Shown here piece by piece: positions 1 through 7,946 of a DNA stretch of 64,000 nt (its first letter is position 1; each line of letters opens with the position of its first letter). Below the pieces are notes generated by a model. That model saw nothing but the letters and a program-made list of their open reading frames with translations, searched no databases and was not told the DNA's origin. The stretch lies in assembly GCA_965214635.1 (NCBI GenBank), contig OZ243964.1, positions 930,001 through 994,000 of the forward strand. Reading direction: 5' to 3'. Source of the stretch: Bin90 sp965214635 (GTDB lineage Bacteria; Chloroflexota; Dehalococcoidia; Lucifugimonadales; JADFKI01). Made by a program: the position numbers and the translations under genes.

Positions 1-317
1 GGTCGCCACCTCTATCAGTACGCCGTGCCCCAACGCGATCAGCGCATCCCAGTTGGCGGCGGGATACCCCGTTTCCAGTAACACACGATTCGGGTAGTAC
101 ACATGCGGGTAGAACGAGTCTGGCACGCTCTCGCTAGCGAAGCGCGGGGCTTCCACCGCTGCGGGTTAATCCCAAACACCAGCGTGTTCAGCATGAGCTG
201 CACATTCGCCTGCGCTTGGTCGCCGTCGGGGCAGCCCACGGTCATGAACGGCACGCCATCGCGGGACACGATGTAGTTGATGAGCGTGGTGCGAGGGCGC
301 TTGCGCGGCTCGAGTTA
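1..317 (-). pseudogene. Gamma-glutamyltransferase remnant, frameshifted and truncated
   Basis: Read on the minus strand from just after a TAA near 317, the translation gives KRPRTTLINYIV, then RDGVPFMTVGCPDGDQAQ and an LMLNTLVFGINPQ stretch. This is the conserved C-terminal part of gamma-glutamyltransferases, which cleave glutathione and related gamma-glutamyl compounds. About one base is missing near 155-163. Beyond it the next frame continues as VEAPRFASES, then FYPHVYYPNRVL and ANWDALIALGHGV, up to the left edge. The N-terminal two thirds are absent, because the neighbouring cassette starts about 30 bases upstream. The gene therefore carries a frameshift and has lost its 5' end, so it is very unlikely to be functional. 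The rest of the C-terminus should lie left of the window. The family match is by eye from conserved blocks. Confidence 0.72.
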
Positions 318-349
318 GAACGGTTGCCCCTAGGATTGGAGAATACAAC

Positions 350-1696
350 TCACGAGCCCAACCCATAAACAGGGATTTTCTCAAACGGGTCGATATAAGA
401 GGCATCACTTAGATCTCTGTTATCAGAGCCACCATATAGATCTCTGTATTTCGGAGCAAGTTCGTAAGTAGCTGTTCTAGGTCCTTGTCCAAGCATGTGC
501 AGAAACAGTGCCTCCGCCATCGTCTTGTTAGAATTGATCATTCTACCAGTATTAGGATTCCACACGACGTTTCGCCAAGGTATATCAGAAATCTCCATTG
601 GCAGTTGGCATAAGCTCTTTACAGCCTGTTCCGTATCTATCTCTCTTCTTCTAAGCAATCCCAACGCACCTGCAAATGCTTGTAAGCCTATAGGTCTGAA
701 CAGGATATGTCCGCCACCCTCATTACGATACTTTGAGGCGCGCTCTTCGGTGGGGTCAGAGCCTAACACATCCCCAAGAGCTGAATCATATCGCCCCATT
801 GCGTCCCAAATTTCAACGGTCTTTATGAATAAGGATTGAATTTCATCGTCGTCTGGGCGATTGCCTTTGTACTTGCTATCAAGTTGTTTCAATTCTTGCT
901 GAAAGGCTCTTTTAATCATGCGATAGAGAGTTACTATGGTGGTTACGCTATGTCGGTTGTTCGGAGGTATTTCGGGACGTGTCCCCATTTGGATTAAATT
1001 TCTGTCAATACCGCCATTGTATGACGAAGTCTCTCTGAGTCCTTCGTATTCAACTGCTATCCGGCGTGTAACGATTGCAGCTGCGTCATCTTCGTCAAGA
1101 GCGATTATTTCGGGTTCACTAACCCTTTTCGCTTGCTTGTTCAGGGTTGTGAACAACCTGCGTACTCGTTCAAGATGGCCTTTCTGGTCAATGTCCGCCG
1201 AGACAAAGATTACGGAAAGGCTTTCATTTGCCAGATTTTGATAAGCATCGACATCTTGCGTTTCCAGGCGCTGAAGCGCTTCTCTGATACCAGCTACGCG
1301 ATGCTGCCCGTCTATTGCATACAGCTTTTCAGTGCCGTCGAGTTGCAAAATTCCAAGACTGTACTCAAACCTAGGGTCAAGTCCAGGGGTGCCAAATATA
1401 CTGGTCCCTTCGACTTCTATCTCGTACCAAGTCGGCTGGCCGAGGTAGACGCCCACGACGATGCTTGGGAAAAAGTGTTGCCTTTGGTTGATGAGGTAAT
1501 CAGCGATTTGCCTCGCTCGGCTAGGAATAACCCTTCTTTGGATCCATTCATTCATGCTTGGAGGGGTTACTAGCTCGGTCGCAAGTCGCACTCTCCTAGC
1601 AACTTCAGCAAATGGCAGCGTAGTGATGTAATAGTACCAATCACCCATGTTTGCCCGAAGCGTTGGGAAGGATTTCAATTCCGTTTCCGGAGTCAT
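350..1696 (-). CDS. DGQHR-domain protein (DndB-like)
   Basis: A 448-residue protein with the signature DGQHR at residues 129-133 (context YAIDGQHRVAGI), preceded by a region rich in conserved aromatic and arginine positions. DGQHR proteins include DndB, the regulator of DNA phosphorothioation, and relatives found in other DNA-modification islands; they resemble ParB-type nucleases. It is the last gene of a five-gene minus-strand cluster. It starts 6 bases after the stop of the GIY-YIG gene, whose end supplies the purine-rich ribosome site. No other Dnd gene of the classical set (DndD, DndE, IscS-like DndA) is visible. By inference it would bind DNA or regulate the activity encoded upstream. 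Membership in the DGQHR group is clear; function is not. Confidence 0.82.
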   Translation of the reverse strand: MTPETELKSFPTLRANMGDWYYYITTLPFAEVARRVRLATELVTPPSMNEWIQRRVIPSRARQIADYLINQRQHFFPSIVVGVYLGQPTWYEIEVEGTSIFGTPGLDPRFEYSLGILQLDGTEKLYAIDGQHRVAGIREALQRLETQDVDAYQNLANESLSVIFVSADIDQKGHLERVRRLFTTLNKQAKRVSEPEIIALDEDDAAAIVTRRIAVEYEGLRETSSYNGGIDRNLIQMGTRPEIPPNNRHSVTTIVTLYRMIKRAFQQELKQLDSKYKGNRPDDDEIQSLFIKTVEIWDAMGRYDSALGDVLGSDPTEERASKYRNEGGGHILFRPIGLQAFAGALGLLRRREIDTEQAVKSLCQLPMEISDIPWRNVVWNPNTGRMINSNKTMAEALFLHMLGQGPRTATYELAPKYRDLYGGSDNRDLSDASYIDPFEKIPVYGLGS

Positions 1697-1702
1697 TCCA
1701 GA

Positions 1703-2212
1703 TTAGCCTCCACTCTCTCGCCTGAAAGCCATGATAGCACTCCCTGCCCTGCCTTTGAACCTGTCATTGTACGGTGGAATGCAAGTGTTCAGCAGAACAT
1801 CTTCTATGTCATCAAGTAAAGTAACGTCTGCAACGGGAGCGTAGTAGAACGAGATGTGTCCATCCCACCTCTTCAACATACGAGAGATGACAACTCGCCT
1901 TCCGGTTTTCTGATAGTACAGATAATCTCCGTAACGTCTTCTAAAACCGCGGGTATCCCCGGTTTGGCCTATGTACAACAAATATGCTGACATGGGCGGA
2001 CCAACAAAGTCGGGTTCTAGCATGAAAGCATACACACCGAACTGGTCAGAAGGGACAGAGGCTTGATTGTCCTCTGTGAACCGAACGGACATCCACAGTA
2101 AATCTGCAGAAAGTGTGCATTGACTCCATCTTTCGGGAGAATGAGTAAATACCACTCGTCCTTTTTGTAGCTGGTTAATAACCAAGTCAACGAAGTCTTG
2201 ATCAGTCGTCAT
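1703..2212 (-). CDS. GIY-YIG nuclease-like protein
   Basis: A 169-residue protein with a GIY-YIG-like core. It has GVY at residues 59-61, YIGQTG at 80-85, arginines just after this (88, 91-93), and a later glutamate in IEDVLLN (about 137) followed by PPYND. These positions match the two tyrosine motifs, the catalytic arginine and the metal-binding glutamate of GIY-YIG endonucleases such as UvrC and homing enzymes. About 55 residues precede the core and could serve for binding. The gene lies between the PP-loop fusion gene (56-base gap) and the DGQHR gene (6-base gap) on the same strand. In this context it is the most obvious candidate for the DNA-cutting component of the cassette; that role is inferred. 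Confidence 0.75.
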   Translation of the reverse strand: MTTDQDFVDLVINQLQKGRVVFTHSPERWSQCTLSADLLWMSVRFTEDNQASVPSDQFGVYAFMLEPDFVGPPMSAYLLYIGQTGDTRGFRRRYGDYLYYQKTGRRVVISRMLKRWDGHISFYYAPVADVTLLDDIEDVLLNTCIPPYNDRFKGRAGSAIMAFRRESGG

Positions 2213-2268
2213 TAAAGGCTAAACCTTTGAATTGCTCGTATAGGTGATATTTATATGGCCGGCCTTTG

Positions 2269-3894
2269 TCAGATTCCACAAAGCCCTTCGCATTCCTCTA
2301 TCATTAAGTCCTCATAAGATTGAACGCCACTGAAATCAACCTCGCTGAGTGGCTTCCTGGAAGCATGAAGATATGCATCACCTTTGATTAAGCTCTTGAC
2401 AGCTGGTACATTCCGCAGCGCCATGTCTATGAAAACCGCATCATGGAATTCTGATGGGCTATTCTCTTTGATCGACTTCCACATGGAATCATCGTGGTAC
2501 GGGCATCCGATACAGGAACTCTTTGGTAATGGATTGTCTGGATAGTGAGTCTGAAACCATTCATGGAGTTGCGCTCGAGACAAATTGTTCTCGATAAGTG
2601 GATAGCGCTTCGTTATCCACTCTTCCCGAGACGGCTTCTGGCGCGCCGCTTCGTCTATGCTGATTCCCAGCCACATCTCGACTTGCTTGCTCTTCGGAGC
2701 GCGCTTGCCGCCTTCGATATCTAGTCGCTCTCGGATGTACTTGTGAATCGGAGTCATCTTGTAATGTGCAGTGCATTGACGTCGCAGTATCCCCTTGGTT
2801 CCATCGGGATTCAAAATATACGCGGGGATGCCTATATGAGACGAGCCGTTCGGCAACACCCCATCTATGATATTTTCCCTGATGTTGCCGTTGCTCACCC
2901 TTACCACCTCGAATGACAGTTGCGTTTCTAGCCAATCGAGGTGTTCATATACTGCCTGCGGTTCCCAGCCCGTATCAGCGAAAATAGCGAAGTCAGGTTT
3001 GGGCAACCCAAACTCCCCGCGATCCGCCATCAGCGCAAGCGTTGTGGACTGCACACCTGCGCCTAGACTGAGCACTCGAGTAGGAGTCACATTGCGAAGT
3101 TTGGTGCGGTCGGTAACATGCGCTTCATCGGACATCAACTCTTCCACACGAACGCTCATGTGCTCGCGCAATGCTTCACGTGGCATGGCGTCGAGTAGCA
3201 TCGTGCCCGCCGACAAATTTAGATGTTTCCATATCTCATCACTGCTTTGAACCCTTATGCCTCTGGCATCAGTTAGTAGTGAACGAACGACCTCTGAAAG
3301 TATTGTGTGATTACGAGTTATAATGCTGCTCAAACAGTTATGATAGAAACGTGGCGACTCGGCGAACAGATTGACAACATCCTCCGCGCGATACGCACCG
3401 CCGGATGCTTGCGCGGCGCACTTGGCGAGGTGGGCCAGCCACCATGTCCTGCCGGCGGCATTATTGCGGACCAGCCCATTGCGTTGATTTTCGACGAACC
3501 AGTGTGAATGGACAAACCTTGTCAAGTTTGATTGAGAACCTCTCGCCCAGCGGTGGATGCTGTACGAGTGCAATCGGAAGTGGTTCATCCAAGCCCAGAT
3601 GTTCCCATCGGTAGCGAGGGCGGGTGTGATCCCCACGAAGGAGGCATAAAAGTCCAGAGCCTGTTTGTCTGCCCTGTGCTGGCGGTTTGCGGGTTCGCCA
3701 ATTGCAGGCAACAATTGGAAGTCTGCATCACCGATAGCTCCCGTTTCTTCAGCGTAATCGGCGACACCTCGCTCCTTTAGCAGCGCCGCAAAGTCTGTGT
3801 CGTGGCCAAGCCACAACTCAGGATCGGTTGACGCCAATTCTTTCAGAACGTCGTAAGCTTTCTGTGTCAGTCTCATGACCGGATATTCAGCCAT
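2269..3894 (-). CDS. DUF6339-like domain fused to PP-loop (PAPS-reductase-type) domain
   Basis: A 541-residue two-domain protein. The C-terminal half has a PP-loop at residues 276-283 (SLGAGVQS), then DFAIFADTGWEP. It also has a cysteine in RRQCTAHYK and a pair in SSCIGCPYH. This is the layout of phosphoadenosine-phosphosulfate-reductase-like adenylating enzymes, the superfamily that includes DndC. The N-terminal 250 residues carry tryptophan-rich blocks (IWAWMNH, RNNAAGRTWWLAHL) resembling DUF6339. That assignment is from memory and less certain. The start codon lies directly after the stop of the upstream gene (TAG-ATG, no gap), implying coupled translation. A role in adenylation or sulfur transfer to nucleic acid is inferred from the fold and from the DGQHR and GIY-YIG neighbours. 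Confidence 0.75.
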   Translation of the reverse strand: MAEYPVMRLTQKAYDVLKELASTDPELWLGHDTDFAALLKERGVADYAEETGAIGDADFQLLPAIGEPANRQHRADKQALDFYASFVGITPALATDGNIWAWMNHFRLHSYSIHRWARGSQSNLTRFVHSHWFVENQRNGLVRNNAAGRTWWLAHLAKCAAQASGGAYRAEDVVNLFAESPRFYHNCLSSIITRNHTILSEVVRSLLTDARGIRVQSSDEIWKHLNLSAGTMLLDAMPREALREHMSVRVEELMSDEAHVTDRTKLRNVTPTRVLSLGAGVQSTTLALMADRGEFGLPKPDFAIFADTGWEPQAVYEHLDWLETQLSFEVVRVSNGNIRENIIDGVLPNGSSHIGIPAYILNPDGTKGILRRQCTAHYKMTPIHKYIRERLDIEGGKRAPKSKQVEMWLGISIDEAARQKPSREEWITKRYPLIENNLSRAQLHEWFQTHYPDNPLPKSSCIGCPYHDDSMWKSIKENSPSEFHDAVFIDMALRNVPAVKSLIKGDAYLHASRKPLSEVDFSGVQSYEDLMIEECEGLCGI

Positions 3895-4755
3895 CTAATC
3901 CTCATCTTTCTGGAATGACTGAAGCATCGTGCCAATAGGATTGTCCATCAATGTCTGAGCGTACTTGACGGCGTTGTCCCGCAGTTCATCAGCATCTACC
4001 GATATACCTCGCTTTTCCAATGCATGGCTTATGGTGTCATGCCATAGTCTGTCTTCGTGGTCATAAAAGTTCCGCAGAGCTTCGACTACTGCATACATGT
4101 ACAGAGAAGGAACAAGCGAGGCGCGCTCCGGGTCGATGGACGTCTTCCCACGTCTAAAGGCAGCAATCACTTCAAAATCTCTGTGACAGACATATATCTT
4201 GATGCGATTGTCGTTCAGGTCTATGTTGAAAGCGCCGTCCTTAACATTCGCGCTGCCCACGAGGTCAATAACCGAGTTCGGGTTGGTGTTGGCATCAAGA
4301 TCGACGCGCTGATCAGCGCCACGAGCGAGCATAGACCATGCACCAATACGGAACCCCTGCGGATTGAGGTAGCGTATCTCCTCTGCATGCTCATCGGACA
4401 GAAATCCGTTCAAGCCGCAGGTTGCTACCACGTATGGCACTAGGGATAGTGAATCCGAGAAGTCGGCGGCGGGTTCAACGAATACATCCTCCCTCTCGCT
4501 TGCTGAAGGCGACAGAACGAGGCGCCTAAAAGTGCGCCCGCATTCGACGATTGTCATATACTTGGCCTTGCGGGCTGCAATGAGTTTTTTCAGATATTCG
4601 CTGCCAAGTTCGTAGCGAATGGTAAGATTGATGTTGTCTCGGTCGTCGCGGGTGCTGTGAGGTATACAGATGCCAAAGGCGATACCCTCGTTATAGTCAT
4701 CTGTCCACGGGGCGAGAAGCGGGTAAGGGATATATCGATTGTTCCATCTGCTCAT
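3895..4755 (-). CDS. Hypothetical protein of the GHKL/PP-loop cassette
   Basis: A 286-residue soluble protein that I do not recognise. It has no signal peptide or membrane segment. The N-terminus is rich in aromatic and proline residues (RYIPYPLLAPWTDDY). The middle looks beta-rich, and the last 80 residues are predicted helical, ending in an acidic KDED tail. The start codon overlaps the stop of the GHKL ATPase gene by 4 bases (ATGA), and its own stop directly abuts the next start. It is therefore locked into a strict three-gene translational unit with the ATPase and the PP-loop fusion. Such coupling usually means a stoichiometric complex. I infer it is a structural or adaptor subunit, without a domain-level basis. 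Confidence 0.7.
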   Translation of the reverse strand: MSRWNNRYIPYPLLAPWTDDYNEGIAFGICIPHSTRDDRDNINLTIRYELGSEYLKKLIAARKAKYMTIVECGRTFRRLVLSPSASEREDVFVEPAADFSDSLSLVPYVVATCGLNGFLSDEHAEEIRYLNPQGFRIGAWSMLARGADQRVDLDANTNPNSVIDLVGSANVKDGAFNIDLNDNRIKIYVCHRDFEVIAAFRRGKTSIDPERASLVPSLYMYAVVEALRNFYDHEDRLWHDTISHALEKRGISVDADELRDNAVKYAQTLMDNPIGTMLQSFQKDED

Positions 4756-6710
4756 CTGACCACCCCCAGTTTGAAGGCGACATTTGCCACGCTGTATGAT
4801 GTTTCTATTTCTACCACCATACGCTCAGTTTCCGGTATGGAAAGCGATATGATGTCTCCTGCCACACTAACCTTCTCTCCATGTCTCTTCTCATGTCGCA
4901 AGCTGACAGAGACGATGCCTATGCGCTCCACATTCAGATGTTCCTCGCCGGCGGCTTTCAATGAGAACTTCACTTCATGGGGACTTATCCCGATTGGAGT
5001 GAAGCAAACAAGGACGGTTCTTTCACCTGTAGTCAACACACGCACGCCTTTAACCGGCGAGTTGCGCCTTCTTGTGCCATAAGCGCCCTCACCCTTTACC
5101 ATCCCTTTATTACCACCGCTTCTTCCGTTGCTGCTCCCATTGCCACCGCCTGTGCCGTTCCCTCCACCGTCTCCTCCTTCTGTGCCATCACCTTCCGTAC
5201 CATCAGAGTCCCCGCTACTATTAAGATCTATGCTTTCGGTGTCGTCGTTGTCATCGACGTCGTTATCAGCTTCTACAAAGGAGTCCTGATTTCTAGTGAA
5301 ATTTTGTGAAATGGCTTGCGTATTCAGAGATGTTACACCGCTTGACTTAGGATCAAGTTCAGGGAACATTTCTGCAAGCTCACGAAGGTTGGCTTGATGC
5401 CCTGACTGGTCAAGATGTGTCTTATTATCCATCATTTCACGAATTGCATCCCGCGCATTCTTGAACGCGTTCTTCATCTTGAGCTGCTCGTTAGGCTCGC
5501 GCAGTTGAGAAACGGATATGGCGTCGTGGCTTGGGTTTTCCATTTTGCGTATCAACTTGTCGACACTATCGGTCGATGGAAGGATAACTGCGGCGTAGTC
5601 TGGCCAGAGAGAACGATTGCGAGTGTAAATGGGGTTGGCTTTCTGCTCGCGGCTATCGCTTATAAGCATCCCGTTGCGGTTGACGAACGCCATGCGTTTG
5701 GGCCCGCCGTTAAGGTGAATGAACACGTCGAACTCGCCTAAGTTACGGATAGGTTTAGTAGTCTCCAATTCTGCATCTCTAATAGCACGGTAGTAAAAGT
5801 GGCTCTCGCTTATATCCTTATGATGCATCTCAAACAACGATTCTAGATTGTCGCGCTTGATCTCTACTGCGTTGTGTCCACCCTCTATACGCACGATGAG
5901 ATGTTGATGGTGTATTGCATAAAAGAAGTTCTGCAAGACCGCCCGGACGATTTCTCCTACCCAATCGTCGGTCCTGGGGTTGAAACCCATAATGAATACA
6001 CCGGCGCCGGGTTCGTTGAGCCGAAAGAACGGGTCAATATGCCGCGTTCCGCTGATAGGCTGCCCATTAGTATCCTGATAAAAACCAATGTGTTGAAGAG
6101 ATTCTTCACTATTTTGTGGATTGGTGTGCGACATCAATGTCGCCTTACCTTGCAACTTGTCTACTCGTCCTTTACGATTCTTAATATCAATGTAATGTGT
6201 GGAATAAAAAACCGTCTGGATGTCTGAGACATTGAACACGGCGTTCTTGCCAATTCCAAAAGCGCCACCGGGCGCGCCCGTATCAGCCTTTTGAACGCTG
6301 CCTTCTTGCGTTACTAAAGCGTCCCATCTGGTGCCGGTCAAACCCGTAGTGTTGCCGTCTGTAATTCGAAGACAACGAATATGCGAGTCTTTTAGAGTAT
6401 TGACGGCTCGCTCGTATAGTTCCTGTATGTCCGTATGCCCTTCATCTACAGCGCGGTTGAAGCAAGATGTAAGATGTCTGTATAGCTGCGCCGCTCCCAG
6501 CAATTTGCGCTTGATCCGAGCGTCAGTGAAGGTAACGCGCACAGGTTCTGCGATGTCGGGCTCACGCGCGTCTAGCGAGTTCTGTATAATTTCACGAACG
6601 AGTTTCGGTATAGGATTATCGTTGAAAAAGGCTGCGGAAGGGTCGTGAACGAAGTCGACGCCTCCGTTGCGAGGTGGAAAATACCATTTGTGTGTGGCGC
6701 TTGTATTCAT
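4752..6710 (-). CDS. GHKL-type (HSP90-like) ATPase with Gly/Asp-rich linker
   Basis: A 652-residue protein. Residues 35-160 hold the Bergerat fold motifs: N-box REIIQNSLDA (E40, N44), G1 ITDGNTTGL (D118) and G2 GGAFGIGKNA (148-157). GHKL ATPases of this kind (MORC, MutL, HSP90, TopoVI-B) clamp around partners or DNA on ATP binding. A long middle part is followed by an acidic, then glycine/serine-rich linker (roughly residues 470-545) and a C-terminal beta-rich domain of about 100 residues. I chose ATG 6710 over the in-frame upstream start at 6722 because GAGGT lies 5 bases before it. It is the first gene of the cassette and overlaps the next by 4 bases. It probably powers or senses for the system; this role is inferred. 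Confidence 0.78.
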   Translation of the reverse strand: MNTSATHKWYFPPRNGGVDFVHDPSAAFFNDNPIPKLVREIIQNSLDAREPDIAEPVRVTFTDARIKRKLLGAAQLYRHLTSCFNRAVDEGHTDIQELYERAVNTLKDSHIRCLRITDGNTTGLTGTRWDALVTQEGSVQKADTGAPGGAFGIGKNAVFNVSDIQTVFYSTHYIDIKNRKGRVDKLQGKATLMSHTNPQNSEESLQHIGFYQDTNGQPISGTRHIDPFFRLNEPGAGVFIMGFNPRTDDWVGEIVRAVLQNFFYAIHHQHLIVRIEGGHNAVEIKRDNLESLFEMHHKDISESHFYYRAIRDAELETTKPIRNLGEFDVFIHLNGGPKRMAFVNRNGMLISDSREQKANPIYTRNRSLWPDYAAVILPSTDSVDKLIRKMENPSHDAISVSQLREPNEQLKMKNAFKNARDAIREMMDNKTHLDQSGHQANLRELAEMFPELDPKSSGVTSLNTQAISQNFTRNQDSFVEADNDVDDNDDTESIDLNSSGDSDGTEGDGTEGGDGGGNGTGGGNGSSNGRSGGNKGMVKGEGAYGTRRRNSPVKGVRVLTTGERTVLVCFTPIGISPHEVKFSLKAAGEEHLNVERIGIVSVSLRHEKRHGEKVSVAGDIISLSIPETERMVVEIETSYSVANVAFKLGVVR

Positions 6711-6867
6711 CAGAAACCTCAAGATACATCAATCTTTGCGTTTACCAAAAGAAATATGCAGAAGTTCTGTGCCGCGCCCTATTTGTCATTTCGACGAAGA
6801 CGAGATGCTAGGAATTGATTGGGAATTATATACCTGACTATCCGGTGAAGCAATGGAGATGATAGGA

Positions 6868-6890
6868 GGTAGCGTTTCCATTCAGGTGGT
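6868..6890 (+). repeat. Left terminal inverted repeat of the IS
   Basis: These 23 bases are the exact reverse complement of 7912-7934. The 7 bases outside (6861-6867, gatagga) recur directly after the right repeat. Confidence 0.92.
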
Positions 6891-6937
6891 TGAGTTGTAG
6901 AATGAGGCATACATTACCAGAGGGGGGGGGGAAACGA

Positions 6938-7920
6938 ATGGGTATGCTATACCGACTGGAAGAGCAAGCAGAAAAGACCGTTACACAGGAAATACAAGAC
7001 ACACTCCAAGATGCGCTGATGCTCTACAAGCCGATGTGCAAAGCCTGCGACCTAGCGATGGCACGCCATCACAGCTATCGCCGCACACTCATCACCAAGT
7101 ATGGCGCAGTGAACTTGGCAATGCCCGTGTTCAGATGTGGGAAGTGCGGAGATATGCAGAGCGGTATGGAGCTAGTAGGCAATGTGGAACGCCGCAAGTC
7201 GTACTCAAAAAAACGCGCGAAGAGGCGGTGAGACTGGCGGCGATGGGGTTGAGTTACGCCAAGGTCGGCGAGATGTATGGGTTCGCCAAGAGCACCTTGT
7301 GCAAGTGGATCAAGCAGGAGAAGTTGGAGCGACCTGAGCTGAAAGGTGATGTGGCGGAGATGGATGGAGTGTGGGTGGGTGTTCGTCGTGGGAAGCAGGA
7401 GATGAAGGTGTTCCGGGATGACAAGGGCGGCGTAATGGCGTCGTTCGGGAGTTGGGAAGACACGCTGACCGAAGCCTATAAGCGAGGAGTAAGGCAGCCT
7501 GCCCACCTAGTGAGCGATGGAGACAGAGCGATAGCCTCTGCCATCGGAATGGTCTATGGCCGAGGCACAGCCCATCAGCTATGCCAGTTCCATCTGCTCA
7601 GGGAGTACAGGCGCAACATAGGCGAGGTGGGCTGGGACGAAGCCAAAGAGTTGCTGATGTCAGAAGACTTGGCTGAGGCGAGGAAGTTGGCTGCACAGAT
7701 AGTGAAGTTGACGAGTGGTCGTGGGCTGATGTGGTGTAAGAAGGCGCTGACCAAGGGACTGGCGCATCTGGGTACTGGTCAGTTTAGATACAAGACCACA
7801 TCTCGGTTGGAGCGGTTTCAGCGAGAGATACGGCGTCGGGAGCGAATGGGCACAGCCTGGACGCCTCACAACCTGCTGGTACTGCTGCAACGCAGGGGGC
7901 TTCTGTCTTCGACCACCTGA
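6938..7920 (+). CDS. IS transposase, two overlapping frames joined by -1 frameshift
   Basis: Frame one starts at ATG 6938, just after a G-rich ribosome site, and stops at 7231. It includes a helical N-terminus and CKACDLAMARHHSYRRT then FRCGKCGDM, a zinc-ribbon-like region. The continuation (REEAVRLAAMGLSYAKVGEM, an HTH-like segment, then the catalytic domain) lies in the -1 frame and runs to 7920. The fused product is about 327 residues. Acidic residues in EMDGVWVG, VSDGDRA and RLERFQRE are the likely DDE triad, and QLCQFHLLREYRRN is typical of Mutator/IS256-type enzymes. The frames meet at seven A residues placed exactly as a slippery heptamer. This suggests programmed frameshifting rather than decay. 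Confidence 0.8.
7207..7213 (+). other. Slippery heptamer for -1 frameshifting
   Basis: The zero-frame codons read TCA AAA AAA CGC, giving A-AAA-AAA at 7207-7213, the canonical X-XXY-YYZ form. Slipping back one base yields the frame that encodes the catalytic part of the transposase. The first frame ends 18 bases later at 7231. Confidence 0.72.
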
Positions 7921-7934
7921 ATGGAAACGCTACC
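7912..7934 (-). repeat. Right terminal inverted repeat of the IS
   Basis: This is the perfect partner of the left repeat. It contains the transposase stop codon (TGA, 7918-7920) and is followed by the second copy of gatagga at 7935-7941. Confidence 0.92.
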
Positions 7935-7946
7935 GATAGGAAGGTA

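Larger units (their letters stand above)
6861..7941 (+). mobile_element. Complete insertion sequence with intact ends and target duplication
   Basis: The element proper runs 6868-7934 (1067 bases). Its ends are perfect 23-base inverted repeats (6868-6890 and 7912-7934), both beginning GGTAGCG at the outer edge. It is flanked by a 7-base direct repeat, gatagga, at 6861-6867 and 7935-7941, as expected from a target-site duplication. It carries one transposase gene expressed through an apparent -1 frameshift, whose stop codon lies inside the right repeat. The Cys-His-rich middle and the DDE layout resemble Mutator/IS256-type elements, but the exact family is not certain. Undamaged ends and target duplication indicate a recent insertion. 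It sits between the defence-like cassette and an older IS1-like remnant. Confidence 0.88.

Noticed and set aside
320..6810. Direct repeats flanking the five-gene cassette as insertion marks
   Set aside because: CTAGGATTGG near 340 and CTAGGAATTG near 6810 are similar but imperfect and short; not enough to call an attachment site.
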